From assembly GCA_035048815.1 (NCBI GenBank), contig JAUCBN010000034.1, positions 9,030,737 through 9,094,736 on the forward strand: a stretch of 64,000 nucleotides of DNA, written 5' to 3'. The position numbers and the translations under genes were made by a program. The notes beneath the pieces are model-generated. The model made no database searches. It saw nothing but the letters and a program-made list of their open reading frames with translations, and was not told the origin of the DNA. The DNA comes from Abelmoschus esculentus. Its lineage: Eukaryota; Streptophyta; Magnoliopsida; Malvales; Malvaceae. Positions 45,788-58,063 of this stretch are shown here, one piece after another. The first letter of the stretch is position 1; each line of letters begins with the position of its first letter.

Positions 45788-47198
45788 TGATGAGTGCCCA
45801 AAAGTCCTCATTTTTATATCAATTCCCTACTCGATTATTGTTAATAAAGGACAGATTTAATAGCAATATTGGATAATTCTGCTTATTTTCATATTTCAGC
45901 ATCCCAATACTCAATTCATGAATTTATCAAGTATTTGGCATAAAACAGGTGAGGTTAATGGTTTTTTTTCTCTTAGACAGGAAACTACCACACAGGTAAT
46001 GCCAGATAGCATGATGGATGCTAGAAACCAAAGCTGGAATGCAGATAAGTACCCGCCTCGACAGCACTTGAAGGCCTCGGGAGCACTTGAAGACTGCGAC
46101 AACAACTGAAGAGCAAATGTTGATATGATAGGCGATCTGAAGAAAAAAAATAAGGTGAACGTTTTAAGACAAGCGGCATAGAAATCGGAGCTGGGAAACA
46201 CACGAAAAGTCAATGTTAAAGGCCACGTGGGAAAAGAATCCTTATAGGAATAAACTAGGAAATAAAATAAATATCTTTTATTTATGTACTTAACTTGTGT
46301 TTTACTCCAAGTTGTATTCCTACTTTGGAAAGGTTTGCCCTAGCCCAAGCCTATATAAACCATAGCCTATGTAGAGAGGAAGATATCTCGAAATCAAGTG
46401 TTCATAGAAAACCCTAAACTCCTCCATCGTCCCCTTAGGGTTTAGTTTAGTTTGTGGAGTAGTTGTGGAAGAAAATTGTACTTTGCCTTCTTGTTTCATG
46501 CAATAAAATATCGAGGTTTGCTTATTCTTTGTCATTCATTGTTCTTGCATTCAAGCTCGAGAGAGAAGTTTGTGAGTAATCCATTTATCTAATATCGAGA
46601 GAGTTAGATTCACGAAAGGAATAAGTACGGTGTTTCAATCGGGAAACATTAACTCGGCCTAGAGATAGGTTAAGAGTTTCAGCAGCTAAAAGAAGTGTGG
46701 GATTGGTTGGAGATTATAATTGATTCACGCCGAGAGGTATCATCAAGGACTGGTCATCAATAGTACTTCGACTTAGAGATAAGCGGAGTCATCAAAGGAC
46801 ACTTTGCCAAACTTTGGTAAAGTCTACCCAAGAGCAAGAGATTGTCGCGGTGGACAATCATCATCACTGTCGAGGCAGTAATCTGCAGTACTGCCGAGGC
46901 AGTGTTGTGCGATTGCATGAGACAGAAACAAGTCAATTGAACCCACACTACGAAGCACTCTAACCTGCCCCACTTTTCCATCCTTGATTTCTTGATCATT
47001 TATCTTTATTGCTTTAATTAGTTTCCTTAGTTATAATCCAACTCAATTATATGTTTCTTTACTTTTCCATTGTGCAGGAAGAATAAATTGCGTAAGTAAA
47101 GTCAATCCTCGTGGGTTCGACATCTTAAATACTACAATCTGATAAAGGTGGAAGGATGAATGTTTCATCATAAAAGCAGGACTTTCTAGCCTCCATCA
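45788..47198 (+). repeat. 3' LTR of E2, 1,411 bp
   Basis: It starts TGATGAGTGCCC and ends CCTCCATCA. TATATAAA lies at about 46351 and AATAAA at about 46503. It contains palindromic GCCGAGGC-type words. Confidence 0.85.
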
Positions 47199-47367
47199 CG
47201 TATAATAGAAAAGATAAATTTTTGGCTTCTTGTTTGTTTTAAACCGTTAGTGTAGATGTTCTTCCTCACCTTAGAAGTTTTCATACAACCCGTTTAATTT
47301 AGGGTACCATTAATCGCATGTTTGGAACTAGGTCTAGTTCTACGACTCCTCTTTTTCACACAGTCTA

Positions 47368-50263
47368 TGGTTAGGATTTTGAAGTCCTATGCATTTGCAA
47401 TGAAACATCCACCTTCTGCCAAGTTATAGTTTTTAAGATGTCGAACCCACAAGGATTGACGTTACTTACGTAATTTATTATTCGTGCACAACGGAAAATT
47501 AAATGCACAAATAATTGAGTTGTGTGAAACTAAGAAAAATAATTAAAGCAATAAAGATAAGTGATCAAGAAATCAAGGATAGAGAAGTGGTCTAGGTTAG
47601 ATTGCTTCGTAGTGTGGAATCAAAATGATATTGTCTTGTTCATATTAATGTGAAAGGTTGAAGTGTCGCCTCGGCGGGTCGCTGAAAGGTCGCCTTAGCT
47701 GTCTCGGTGGGGTTATGTGATAAGTGCTCAACTCACTATCACTTTTTACACCTTTTATGGGCATTAATCATCAAATCTACACCTACTTGGACCAATGCAT
47801 ATACTTAATGTGATATATTTAGAGGTTATGCTTATAAAGATGATATTTACAGAAAAGGCAAGTTTTACTGCATTTTTATATCTGTGCAGGAAGTATTATC
47901 GTGGCAGCAAACTAAGGCCGAGGCAGGACCTGATGCTGAGGCAACAGAAGACAAGTGACGATATTGTGGGCAAGCTGAGGAGAAAAATGAGGAGAACGTT
48001 GTTGGACAAGAAGCCTAAGGATCGGAGCTGGATAGCACGAGGAAAGCCCAAGACAAGGCCACGCGGAAAAGCCTCCTATTTGGAATAAACTTGGAAATAT
48101 TTTATTTATGTACATGACTTGTTCCCTACTCCAAGTTGTATTCTACTTAGGAAATGTTTGCCCTAGACCAAGCCTATATAATCCCTAGCCGTCCCAGAGG
48201 AGGAGGAGGAGGACAATTTTCGGAACAAAGAGCTTAGACCTAGCCGACTTCATCTTTTAGAGTTTTCTTTTCTTTACAATATGTTTTAATTTTCTCTAGG
48301 CTTAGGTGAAGGTTGTAGCGTATTAGTGTGAGGATATTGAACCTTGTTTCTTGTTTCAATGCAATAAAGTATCGAAGTTTTCTTATTCTTTGCCATTCTT
48401 TGTTCTTGCATTCAAGCTCGAGAGAGAAGTTTGTGAGTAATCCATTTATCTAATATCGAGAGAGTTAGATTCATGAAAGGAATAAGTACGGTGTTTCAAT
48501 CGGGAAACACTAACTCAGCCTAGAGATAGGTTAAGAGTTTCATCGACTAAAAGAAGTGTGGGATTGGTTGGTGATTATAATTGATTCACGCCGAGAGGTA
48601 TCATCAAGGACTGGTCATCAACAGTACTTCGACTTAGAGATAAGCGGAGGCATTAAAGGACACTTTGCTGAACTTTGACAAAGTCTACCCAAGAGCAAGA
48701 GATTGTCGCGGCAGACAAGCATCATCGCTGTCGAGGCAGTAAACTGTAGTACTGCCGAGGCAGTGTTGTGCGATTGCATTGGACAAAAACAAGTCAATTG
48801 AATCAACTATACAACACAACTGGAACCTGGCCACTTTCTTTATCTGATTTTCTCTTTTTATTTAGTTCTCTTTATTTAGTTTCATCAAACCCCAATTTAC
48901 TTGTGTCTTTATTTTATTTCTTTTTACAGAGCAAGAAGACGAAGATGACATATTAAGTAGACCAATCCCTGTGGAGACGATATCTGATATACTTATCACT
49001 TTATTACTTGCGACGTGTTCACTTGCACTAATTGCGCATAATTGACACGCATCATTATGCCTTTTCGAAAAATCAACAACTCGTAGTTTGACGGAGCATC
49101 CTTTATTGCCTCCTCCTTATCCCTAATTCAGAGTACTATTGAAGGTCAACTCTTGATAATACCTCTCGACGTGAATCAAGGGTGAAAAAAAACAATGGTA
49201 TGCTTTCTTTTAGTCGCTGAAATCCTGGTTGGCTTATCTCTAAGTTGAATTAGCCAATGCCTAGGAGCAAAAATCGTATCCTCTCGTTTCGTGAGCCTAA
49301 CTATCCCTAATCTAGAAACATGGATTTTTCCTTGCAAACTTATCTTCCGAGCTCGTATGCAAGAAAGTGTATGAACCAATAGAGAATAAACTATGAATCA
49401 AGAACTTGTATTAATAAGAAAAAAGAAATTACAAACTTTTTTCCATAACTACTCACAACTAACCTAAATCCCAAGGGGTGATGGATGAAGTTTAGGGTTT
49501 TCTATGAATACTTGATTTCGAGATTCTTTTCCCTTTACATAGGCTATGGTATTTATAGGCTTGGCCTAGGGCAAACCTTTCCAAAGTAGGAATTTAACTT
49601 GGAATAAAATACAACTTAAGTGCATAAATAAAAGATCTTTATTTTATTTCCTAGTTTATTCCTATTACGATTCTTTTTCCCACATACCTTTGACCTTGCC
49701 TTTCCATGTGTTTCGCAGTTCCGATTTCTATGCCATTTTTCTTAAAATATCCACCTTGTTTTTCTTTCCAGATTGCCTATCATATCAACATTTGTTTTCC
49801 AGGTGTTGCCTCGGCATCTGTTGCCGCGGTGGGTTGCTAGCATAATCGTTGTTGTACTTTTCTCGACTTGAACTGCGTCAGTGTACAATTCTCTTGGCCT
49901 AGTTCAATCTACTCATTCCTCAACGTAGCATGTCTCTACAATGTCTGGTGAAAAATCTCGACTGTAGTTTCCATCTTGGCGTTGAGGAAACCTCCACCGT
50001 GGCATTATGCTGTCGAGGTAACCTTCCGCTCTGGCATTTTGCCACCGAGGTAACTTTTCGCTGTGGCATTTTACATGTCAGGGTATAAAAACAATAGCAA
50101 TACCTTTTCTTCCAAATATTTCATAAATTATATATTTAAGTGCATTAATGTTGAACTATAGAGAATATGCAGAAATGACTCATAATCCTAGTCAATTGAC
50201 TCGAAAACTAACAATAGTTATATTAAAAGGGGCCTATAAAATATGAATTTTATACACTTATCA
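47368..50263 (-). repeat. E3: minus-strand LTR of the E2 type, split by LTR B
   Basis: On the minus strand it starts TGATAAGTGTATAAAATTC at 50263 and ends AATCCTAACCA at 47368. The DNA upstream (plus side 50264-50285) reads, reversed, GAGTTTGAGGATATT, a PPT-like tract, so this was a 3' LTR. TATA-like CCTATAAATACC lies at about 49550-49570. It aligns with E2 through the 'CGACATCTTAA', 'AGGTATTATC' and 'CCTAGGCCAAGCC' segments. It is interrupted at 47718-49054. Confidence 0.7.
47718..49054 (+). repeat. Solo LTR B with target duplication TTATG
   Basis: The 1,337-bp LTR starts TGATAAGTGCTC and ends CACGCATCA, homologous to LTR A of E1. TTATG flanks both sides (47713-47717 and 49055-49059). No PBS or internal DNA follows, so the internal part and one LTR were lost by LTR-LTR recombination. 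TATATAAT lies at about 48175. Confidence 0.92.
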
Positions 50264-51227
50264 AATATCCTCAAACTCTAGTATGGGGAAAACTAATACT
50301 AACATCAAACTCAATGCATTCATCCTGTTTTCATCCATCCATAACTCCAATCCGAGCTAATCAATCGTTATCAAGAATTACTTCCCAACCCAATACACAA
50401 TAGGCTCGGCACCAACAAGGACATCTTTCAAACACCTCTTTAAACCTACACCTTCTTACTACAAGACTGATCACAGCACAACACAAATTTTATTTTTACG
50501 AGGGAAATATTCGACATATGGACAATGTATGTATGAATCTTGTATGTTACCCAAGATGCATATGCAATTGCATGAATATACAATCTAATGTCATGCTCAA
50601 GAATGCATACATGTCCTAAGATGCCTAATGTATATGCATATAAGTACTCTTACATTATGCATGATTATTGTTCATACTCACAAACAACATCCTTAACTCC
50701 AGAGCTTCAACTTTCTACCTTTTCAACGTTCAGAACCATAGAAACTTAGCACTCAAGAGTACAAAACCACACCATAACCCGAACATTTCCAACACATTCG
50801 ATTCACCTTGTAAACAAAGCACTTTGAAACTCTCAAAAGCATTATCAATGATGTATTCACATACTACTCACCAACACAACAGATTCTCAGACTAACTTAA
50901 TCAAAACTAATTTACAATCAAACATAATAAAGGACCCAGTTGATTCAAGATCGGATATTACAACACCACAACATAAATATGTCTACACTTTATGATATCC
51001 ATAACTCCTCTATTATAAAGTTTTAGCTTTCTTTTTGTTCCCATAGCAAGCACAATAAAATAGAAAAACAATTTTAACATGTAAAAACATTTTGTGAAAT
51101 TTGTGAGGACAGTGTGAAGCAAATTCCAAGTAGCTTAAGTACAATATAAAATAATTTCCTAGTAGTTAGGGCAATTGGTACCGAAAATAAACCCAACAAT
51201 ATATACTCAATCATCACATAACACAAT
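50264..51227. other. E3 internal remnant, no gene
   Basis: The first ~80 bases are the PPT side of E3. The rest is non-coding, with ATGCAT/ATGCATAT-rich DNA at 50530-50660. The 75-codon frame at 50668-50895 has no recognisable feature. Confidence 0.4.
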
Positions 51228-53762
51228 TGTAACGACCCTCCCTTTTAAAAATACATAAAAGTAGGAATGACATAGAAATTGGGGTCGTTAAAAAATATTT
51301 GTTGCTTGAATTAGGGGATTAATAGATAAAGGCTCAAAATTAGGTTAAATGGAAAATTAGGAACTTTAAGAAAAGTGGAAGTTTGAAATAGGTTTAACAT
51401 TTAGGGTTAAAAATTGTTCAATTGGGGATTTAAAAACTTAGGTTTAAATTAAAAAATGGGTTTTTTTCAAAATTACGGGTCAATTTAAAAAATTATGGAT
51501 TTATTTGAAAATATCAAGAATTTAGGTTAAATTTGGAAAATTAGGAATTTTATGAAAAATGAGAATTATTTAAAGAATCGAGAATTTAGTTTAAAAAATT
51601 AGGGTTTAAAAAAATGTGGATTCTAGAAATTAAATTTAAATTAGAATATTGGGGATTATTAAAGTAATTGGGGACTTTAGTTAAGGTTTAATTTAAAAAA
51701 TTAAGGATATGATTTAAAAATCAGGGTTTGGAAAAAATTGGTAATTATTTGAAATAAAATGGAATTTATCTTGAATAACATGGAGTCGTGACCTGTCATT
51801 TTGGTAGACCAGACATCGTAAAAGACGCGATTTAAGAAAATGGGTTCAGGAGTCAGTTACTGATGGGATATAGAAATACCCCACAGTGCCTAAATATTGG
51901 TACCTAATGGAATATACTTGTCCGAATTGAAAATTTGTAAGTTCGATTTTTTATTAATTTATTATCCGTTTAAGAATGTGAATGGATTTTAAAAACCTCA
52001 ATATTCAAAGTTAAACGTGCGAACCACCACCAATACAATTGATACCGGCCTCGCTTGTGACCGAATATTGAGATATACATTTGTTATTAGTTAAATTAGA
52101 TTAAGTGTTACATGTGATGTATAAAAAATTGTACAAAATTATAAGCAATAATGAATAAATACAACAATATAAATTATAAGAAAATAATAAAGTAAGAAAT
52201 TTAAATTGCAAAAATTAAATGCTGGAATATAAATGCAATAATTAATTGTGCAATAATTAATGATAAATGTACATAAAATAAAATAACAACCTATAAATAT
52301 GTAATAAAGTATTCAAGGAAGCCATAATATTAACGAAATTATGGAAATTACAAGCACATGGAGTGTATAACTTTCCAAGATTAATTGGTTTTAATAGCAT
52401 TAAATAAGGAAGCAAAGCTTTTAACGTTAACAAAATGAAAACACAAGAATCTGGGAAGAAATAAAATAAATTAAAACTGTAACATAGTATAAAATACATA
52501 TATAATCCATAATAATCGTATAATAAATTCATAAATAATATAGGCATAAAGTCAAATTACCAACCACATAATAAATTATGGACTGAAACGAAAAAAAAAC
52601 TCTAAGACCAGAATTAAAAGTTGAAATAAAACGATTAAAATATAAGAGTGGCTAAAATATTAAGGACAGAGATTCGAGAGCAAATTTAAAATAAAAAAAG
52701 ATGAAAAAAGGACGAAACTAAAATGGAAAAACAAATTTAGGGGACCAAAAAGATGATTAAAACCTGATAAAGAATGAAATGGTGCAAAACTTGAAGGACT
52801 AAAGCAGCGATTAGCCCCCTGACCAATATGCACGGATCTTTCCTCAGGTTCGGGTCACCACGGGGGTCAGAAGGACTAAAATGACATAGCTTTAATCGTC
52901 GTATAAATATAAAAAATGTTGGCCAAATGGCCATCCTTCTTCATTCTTCCCAGAAGCAAAAATAAAAAGCATGAATGCTCTGGGAGAAGAAGATGAACCC
53001 CAACCCTTTTTAGAAACCGACGAGAGTTCCGTCGTCTCGGCCACCGTTTTTCTATTCGAAATATTCAAAACTTTGATTTCACCAAAAAAATCCTTTATTT
53101 TAAATCTCACCCCTTTTTCTATTCGAAATGAAAAAGAAACCCCAAAATTTTGTTGAACAGAGAAGAGTTTTGTAACTCCGATAAGAGGAACAAAGGAGAT
53201 GGCCGCCGACGGGTGATCGACCAGCCCCGAAAGGTAACCCTAAAATTCTATTTTTTTTTATTTTTGTTTGTAATAAAAAATGCTCTGAAAGTCACCTTGT
53301 ATTCGATGTTTTCTTCACATCCCGTCTAGGGTGTACATTGGTATTGTTTGGCTCTTTAAATCAGATTTTTTTTTTTTAAATTTGATATTAAGAGAAAATG
53401 GAAAAAAATGTTTGGATTGGATCTCAAATGCAAATTCATTCTCTGCTTTTGTTTGTTTGTGCATTGATGATGGCCATTTGTACGATTGAGGGGACCATTG
53501 ATGTCCTCTATTTTGGTCGGTTCTACAAAGAAGATTGAGGACTTGGCTGGCGCTGCTGGTATGGCTATTGAGTTGGCCGAACGTGGCTTTCGATGTGGCA
53601 ACCTGGTGGTGTGGACGTGGTCGGAATTCGGACAGTCACGGCCGGAACAATGAAAGTTGAAGAGGCAGTTCCAAAAGCTTTTAGAAATTTCAGAAGATGG
53701 AGGGGTTTCTGGGGAATTCGAAAGGGTTTAGGGTCAATATTCGGGTCGACGGGTTGAATACC
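51228..53762 (+). repeat. Probable TGTAAC-type LTR remnant
   Basis: It starts TGTAACGACCC; TAACGACCC (51230-51238) and GGGTCGTTA (51282-51290) form a perfect 9-bp inverted repeat at the end. TATAAATA at 52902-52909 follows an 'ATGACATAGC' stretch and precedes a purine-rich leader, as in a U3/R junction. A 61-codon frame at 52971-53156 begins MNALGEEDEPQPF; I do not recognise it. The right end is replaced by E4. Confidence 0.4.
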
Positions 53763-56593
53763 TGATAAGTGCATAAAAGTACTATTATTTATATCAATTC
53801 TCCACTAAATTATTTTTAATAATAGACAGATTTAATGACAATAATGGATAATTCTGCTTGTTTTTCATATTTCGGCATCCCAACACTTGATTCATAATTT
53901 TATCTATTATTTGGTATAAAACAGGTACGACTAATGGTTTTCTCTCTTAGATAGGAAATAATCATACTGGTAATGCAAGATAGTATGATGGATACTAGAA
54001 ACTATAGCAGGAATGCAGATAAGCACCCACCACGGCAGCACATTGGTGGCCGTGACAGTAGAAAAAAGATGACAACTGGTGCTCGATAGATAGAGAATAA
54101 AGTGTCGATTCTAGTGGATATAATGCGAGAAGAAACAGAAGTGAAGAAATAGAGTCAAGCCATGGTCAAAATCAACATGAAATTAAAGAGAGTCCAAAAG
54201 GAGTTAAATTATGAAGTATAATAAATTATTGTAATTTAATATGAACATGTATTCTTTTCTTTTTAGAAATCATACCTTTATGGAAGACTTTAACCTAGGC
54301 TTGTCCTATATAAAGCAATCTCTAAGGGTTAGGAAGAAAAAATCGGTTCTCATAGAAAAAACCTAAACCGCCAAGAAAACTTATTATGTTCTAAACTCCC
54401 ACCGAGAGAGTACGATCTTTTCTCATGGGAATCGAATAATCCGAAAGGGTTTCAGAGATTAAAAGAAAGCATATCATTGGTTTTTTTACATTCTTGATTC
54501 ACGTCGGGAGATATTATCAAGACATGGATTTTAATAGTTCTCCAAATTAGGGATAAGGTGGAGACATTCAAGGATGCTCTATCAAATTATGGAAAGTTGA
54601 GTTGTCGACATAGCATAACCCCGCCGAGGCAGCTAAGGCGACCCTTCGTGAGACCCTCTGTAACATCCCAAAATGGGTCTAGATGTTATCATGGTCGGAT
54701 CAAGGGTTCAATTGAACCGGTCAAGCCAATTAGCCTAGATTCGGAATTTAATTTTTATAAATGGTTTTTATAGGAAATAAAATATGAAAAAATAATCTAA
54801 AATTCTTATTTGAACTCTATTTTACTTTGGTCAAATCAATTTTGGAAAATCACACTTGGAACCTTGACATTTTGGAAACTAGTGACTATTTTGTAAAAAT
54901 TGTAAAACTAGACTGTTTTAGTGACTAAAATATAATTGGGTCAAAACTTAGAATCTTTAAGGGTCTATTTATCCAATCTTTTTCAGCTGATCTAACATTC
55001 CAAAAATCACTTTTATAAACTTCTTTTAATCACCATTAAGATTTAATTGAGCCATATTTCCCATTTTTCACCAAAAATACAATTTCACGTAACTACCCAT
55101 TTTCTCTCAACTTCTCCCAATTTTCTTGGTTTCCAATCAGATTTCTCTTCAATTTAATCAAGGTAAATCATTTATTTTTTATTCAATTTTGTTCACATCA
55201 ATTTCCTCTTGATTTCTTCAATTTTCTTATACTTTACAACTTGTTTTTCATGGGCTTTACAATCGGAAGGAGGTTGAATCATGTTTGGAGGTAAGAAACC
55301 ATTCAAACCTCTTAACTTTGAGTTCTTTATTAAAATTCCCAAGTGTTTGATCCATTACATTGAGTTCTTGATTTGTTTTATGGTTTTAATTCATGATTTT
55401 CGGTTTTTATCGGTTAATTTTTATTGAATAGATGCAATCTCGTAATAAGGTGATACCTGATGGTTTTCAATGGTTAAATCAATGAATTTTGATGTGTTTT
55501 AACATGGAATTAAAGGTTCTTGTATGGGTAAACCCGGATCTTAGGTTTTGGTGATGTTAATTGGCTTAGATCTTTGGTTTATGGCTTGTTTGGGTGGCTG
55601 AATGTTTGCTGCTGGTTTAGGATTGTTATATCATGGTTGTTGGTTGTTTTTGATATTGATAAGTTGTGGTTTTCTTTGGCTAAGGGATGGAGGTCGTTCG
55701 GATGAGTTTCAGATATGCTTTCAGTTTTCTTAAGTGTAGTTTTTGGGCTATTTGGTTGGGATGTGTGGGAGGTTGATTGAATGCATTAATCCCTCTGATT
55801 TTTTTATGTTAAAATAGGGAAAGATGTTTAGCTAAGTGTTGGATGTGTTTCGGAAAAGACGAGAATGTCGGTTGGCTTCGGCAAGCGAGTTTCGGACAAG
55901 TGGTGAGTGGGTTACCGTATCGGCAAGGTTTTACTTGTTTTATCAAAGGTTTTGGGGTGTAGGGATCGTGTGAAAAGCCTTCCTACGCGCGGAAGTAAGT
56001 TAAATGGTTTTGCTCTCTTAATGGTTCCCATATCGCTCCATATTTGTCATGTTTTGGTAATGCTCTTAATGTAGTTTTTGCATATGTGATTTATGCATGA
56101 GAAATGATAAGTGCTTTGGCTAAATGATGTTTTTATTCTTGTCCATTGGTATCGGATAAGTTTTAGCAATTGAACATTCCATGAGTTTTATTAATTTCTA
56201 TGCTTTTTGTAACATATCCAAAGAATGGTAGTGTTGCATTGGTTTTATGAAAGATGATTTATGAAGAAATGGTTTTCAATACATGAATTGAGTTTGAAAA
56301 TGATGCATGCATGTTTTAGCTGCTGTATATGCATGGTTTATGATGGTTTTCATGACTTTTAAAGCATGTGAATGATTTTGATTAAAGTATGGTTATTACC
56401 TTTTCCCCGAATTAAGCCGTTGAGCATGATTTGAGTTCACTTTAATGAACATATGTTGAGTGCATTTTCAAACAACAAGCTTCCATGCATAATGAGAATG
56501 ATATTGGCATAGTGACACTATTTTAAGACCACGAATACAAATGACATGTCATTAGGATTAAGTGCACTATAATATTGAGTTAATATGTTATGT

Positions 56594-56790
56594 TGCCTAC
56601 ACGTAAACAAGGGTGACTTTGTGTCCAACCATGCGTGTAGAGCTTGCCTTTATATAAACAAGGGTTACTTTGTGTCCGACCATGCATATAGTTGACCCAT
56701 ACGTAAACAAGAGTGACTTTGTGTCTGACCGTACGTAGTGGGGGTAACATGTATACAAGGGTGACTTTGTGTCCAACCGATGCATGTTGA
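56594..56790 (+). repeat. Four-copy ~50-bp minisatellite in T1
   Basis: Repeats of 'ACAAGGGTGACTTTGTGTCC' with variable spacers such as 'ATGCGTGTAG' and 'ATGCATATAG'. It is the counterpart of the 50-bp repeats at 36511 in T2. Confidence 0.9.
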
Positions 56791-57893
56791 GACCAAGTGT
56801 CTCTTGATAAGGAATAAGGAATCCGATTATTTGATGGGTATAAGGTTTTAACAAAGCTAGTCACTTAGTTGCCAATATGCATTGTTTATGATTTGAGAAT
56901 TTTGTGCATTGAAAAGCATGAGATTGTGTCACATGTTGATATAGAATTGTTTATAAAATGTAATATTTTAAGATCAAAAATTTCACGAGCATGTGTTTTA
57001 AATAAGTTTTTTGCAAGGATATGAGCACTAGAGAATGACCTAAGTGTTGCTATGTGTTTAGCAAATAAGACTTGTGATGTGCACATTAAAGTGCGTATGG
57101 TTTAATCTTTGCTAGGTGTATAGCATATAAGACTTGAGATGATGCATAAAGATGCATATGTATTAAAAAGGCGATAAGTATTGTTGTAGTTTTAAAAGCA
57201 TGAAAGTCTTGTGAATTTTAGTTTTGAGTTGCATGAGATAATTGACACTTGATAAGGAAACGGATTTGGTTTTGTAAACAATGTTTGAGACACTTATATT
57301 GAGCATGACATGGCATGATTTAAAGTGTTTTATTGATGGACTTATGGGCTGCATTGCAAGGGTGGTATTTCTATGTTTTACCCCTCACTAAGCTTATGCT
57401 TACCCTCTCTTTTACCTTGCAATGCAGAGATATTAACCGTGGCAGCCAAGAAAAGTATGATTCCAAGTGCGTGTCGATGAAAAGATCAAGTATGTGTTCT
57501 AAAGTTTAGTAGTAGTAAGAGAGCAATGGGGGTATGGTTTCATTGTTGTAAAAGTTGGTTTTTGGTTGACATGAGTCACTTTGATTATATGAACTTGAGT
57601 ATGTATAGAATGCTGAGCAATGTTGTTGTCTTGTAAGTAAAAGCATTTAAAGAAATTGTGATGTATGCTTTTGTGTTTGCTTGAGGTATGTTTTTTTTAG
57701 TATGGCTATGAAAATTGTGAGAAAGTTAGAAAGCATGCCTATAGGAGTTGTGGGGTCTATGATGGTTTTAATTGGTTGTATAATTTACTCTTAATGTTTA
57801 GGAATTATGAATATAGTTGACGGTGATCAATGGTTGTTTCTTGTATGGCTTAAATCTACTTAAAAGGACTGATTTTATGTTTCTGGGCACGAA

Positions 57894-58063
57894 GGTATCG
57901 AAACTTTAATAGAAGTTTCGAAACCTTTTCCAAAAAGTTTTGAAACTTCTAGGTAGGTTTCGAAACCTTGCGGGCTAGTTGGATATTGGAACCTTACTGG
58001 AATGAAAGTTTTGAAACTTTCAAGGAAAACTTTCGAAACCTTCAATGAAGGTTTCGAAACCTT
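57894..58063 (+). repeat. Paired palindromes, TTTCGAAA class (T1)
   Basis: Perfect GGTTTCGAAACC at 57956 and 58050, with near copies. Core starts are 57896, 57916, 57938, 57958, 58009, 58031 and 58052; gaps 20, 22, 20, 51, 22, 21. Confidence 0.85.

Larger units (their letters stand above)
43576..47198 (+). mobile_element. E2: coding-poor Athila-like element with truncated 5' LTR
   Basis: The 5' LTR lacks its first ~510 bp (43576-44478), the PBS is decayed (44483-44500), the internal region is ~1.29 kb, and the 3' LTR is complete (45788-47198). The internal region has only a short Lys/Arg-rich tail ending QVKAGLRP at about 44750, which resembles the basic end of the E1 third ORF, then the 'GCATTGAGGATAATGC' hairpin with a G-run (44960-44995), the short-hairpin array and a final hairpin plus PPT. 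No gag or pol. Confidence 0.75.

Noticed and set aside
56580..56864. Minus-strand frames with HKVTLVY repeats
   Set aside because: They only reflect the 50-bp minisatellite inside LTR T1.
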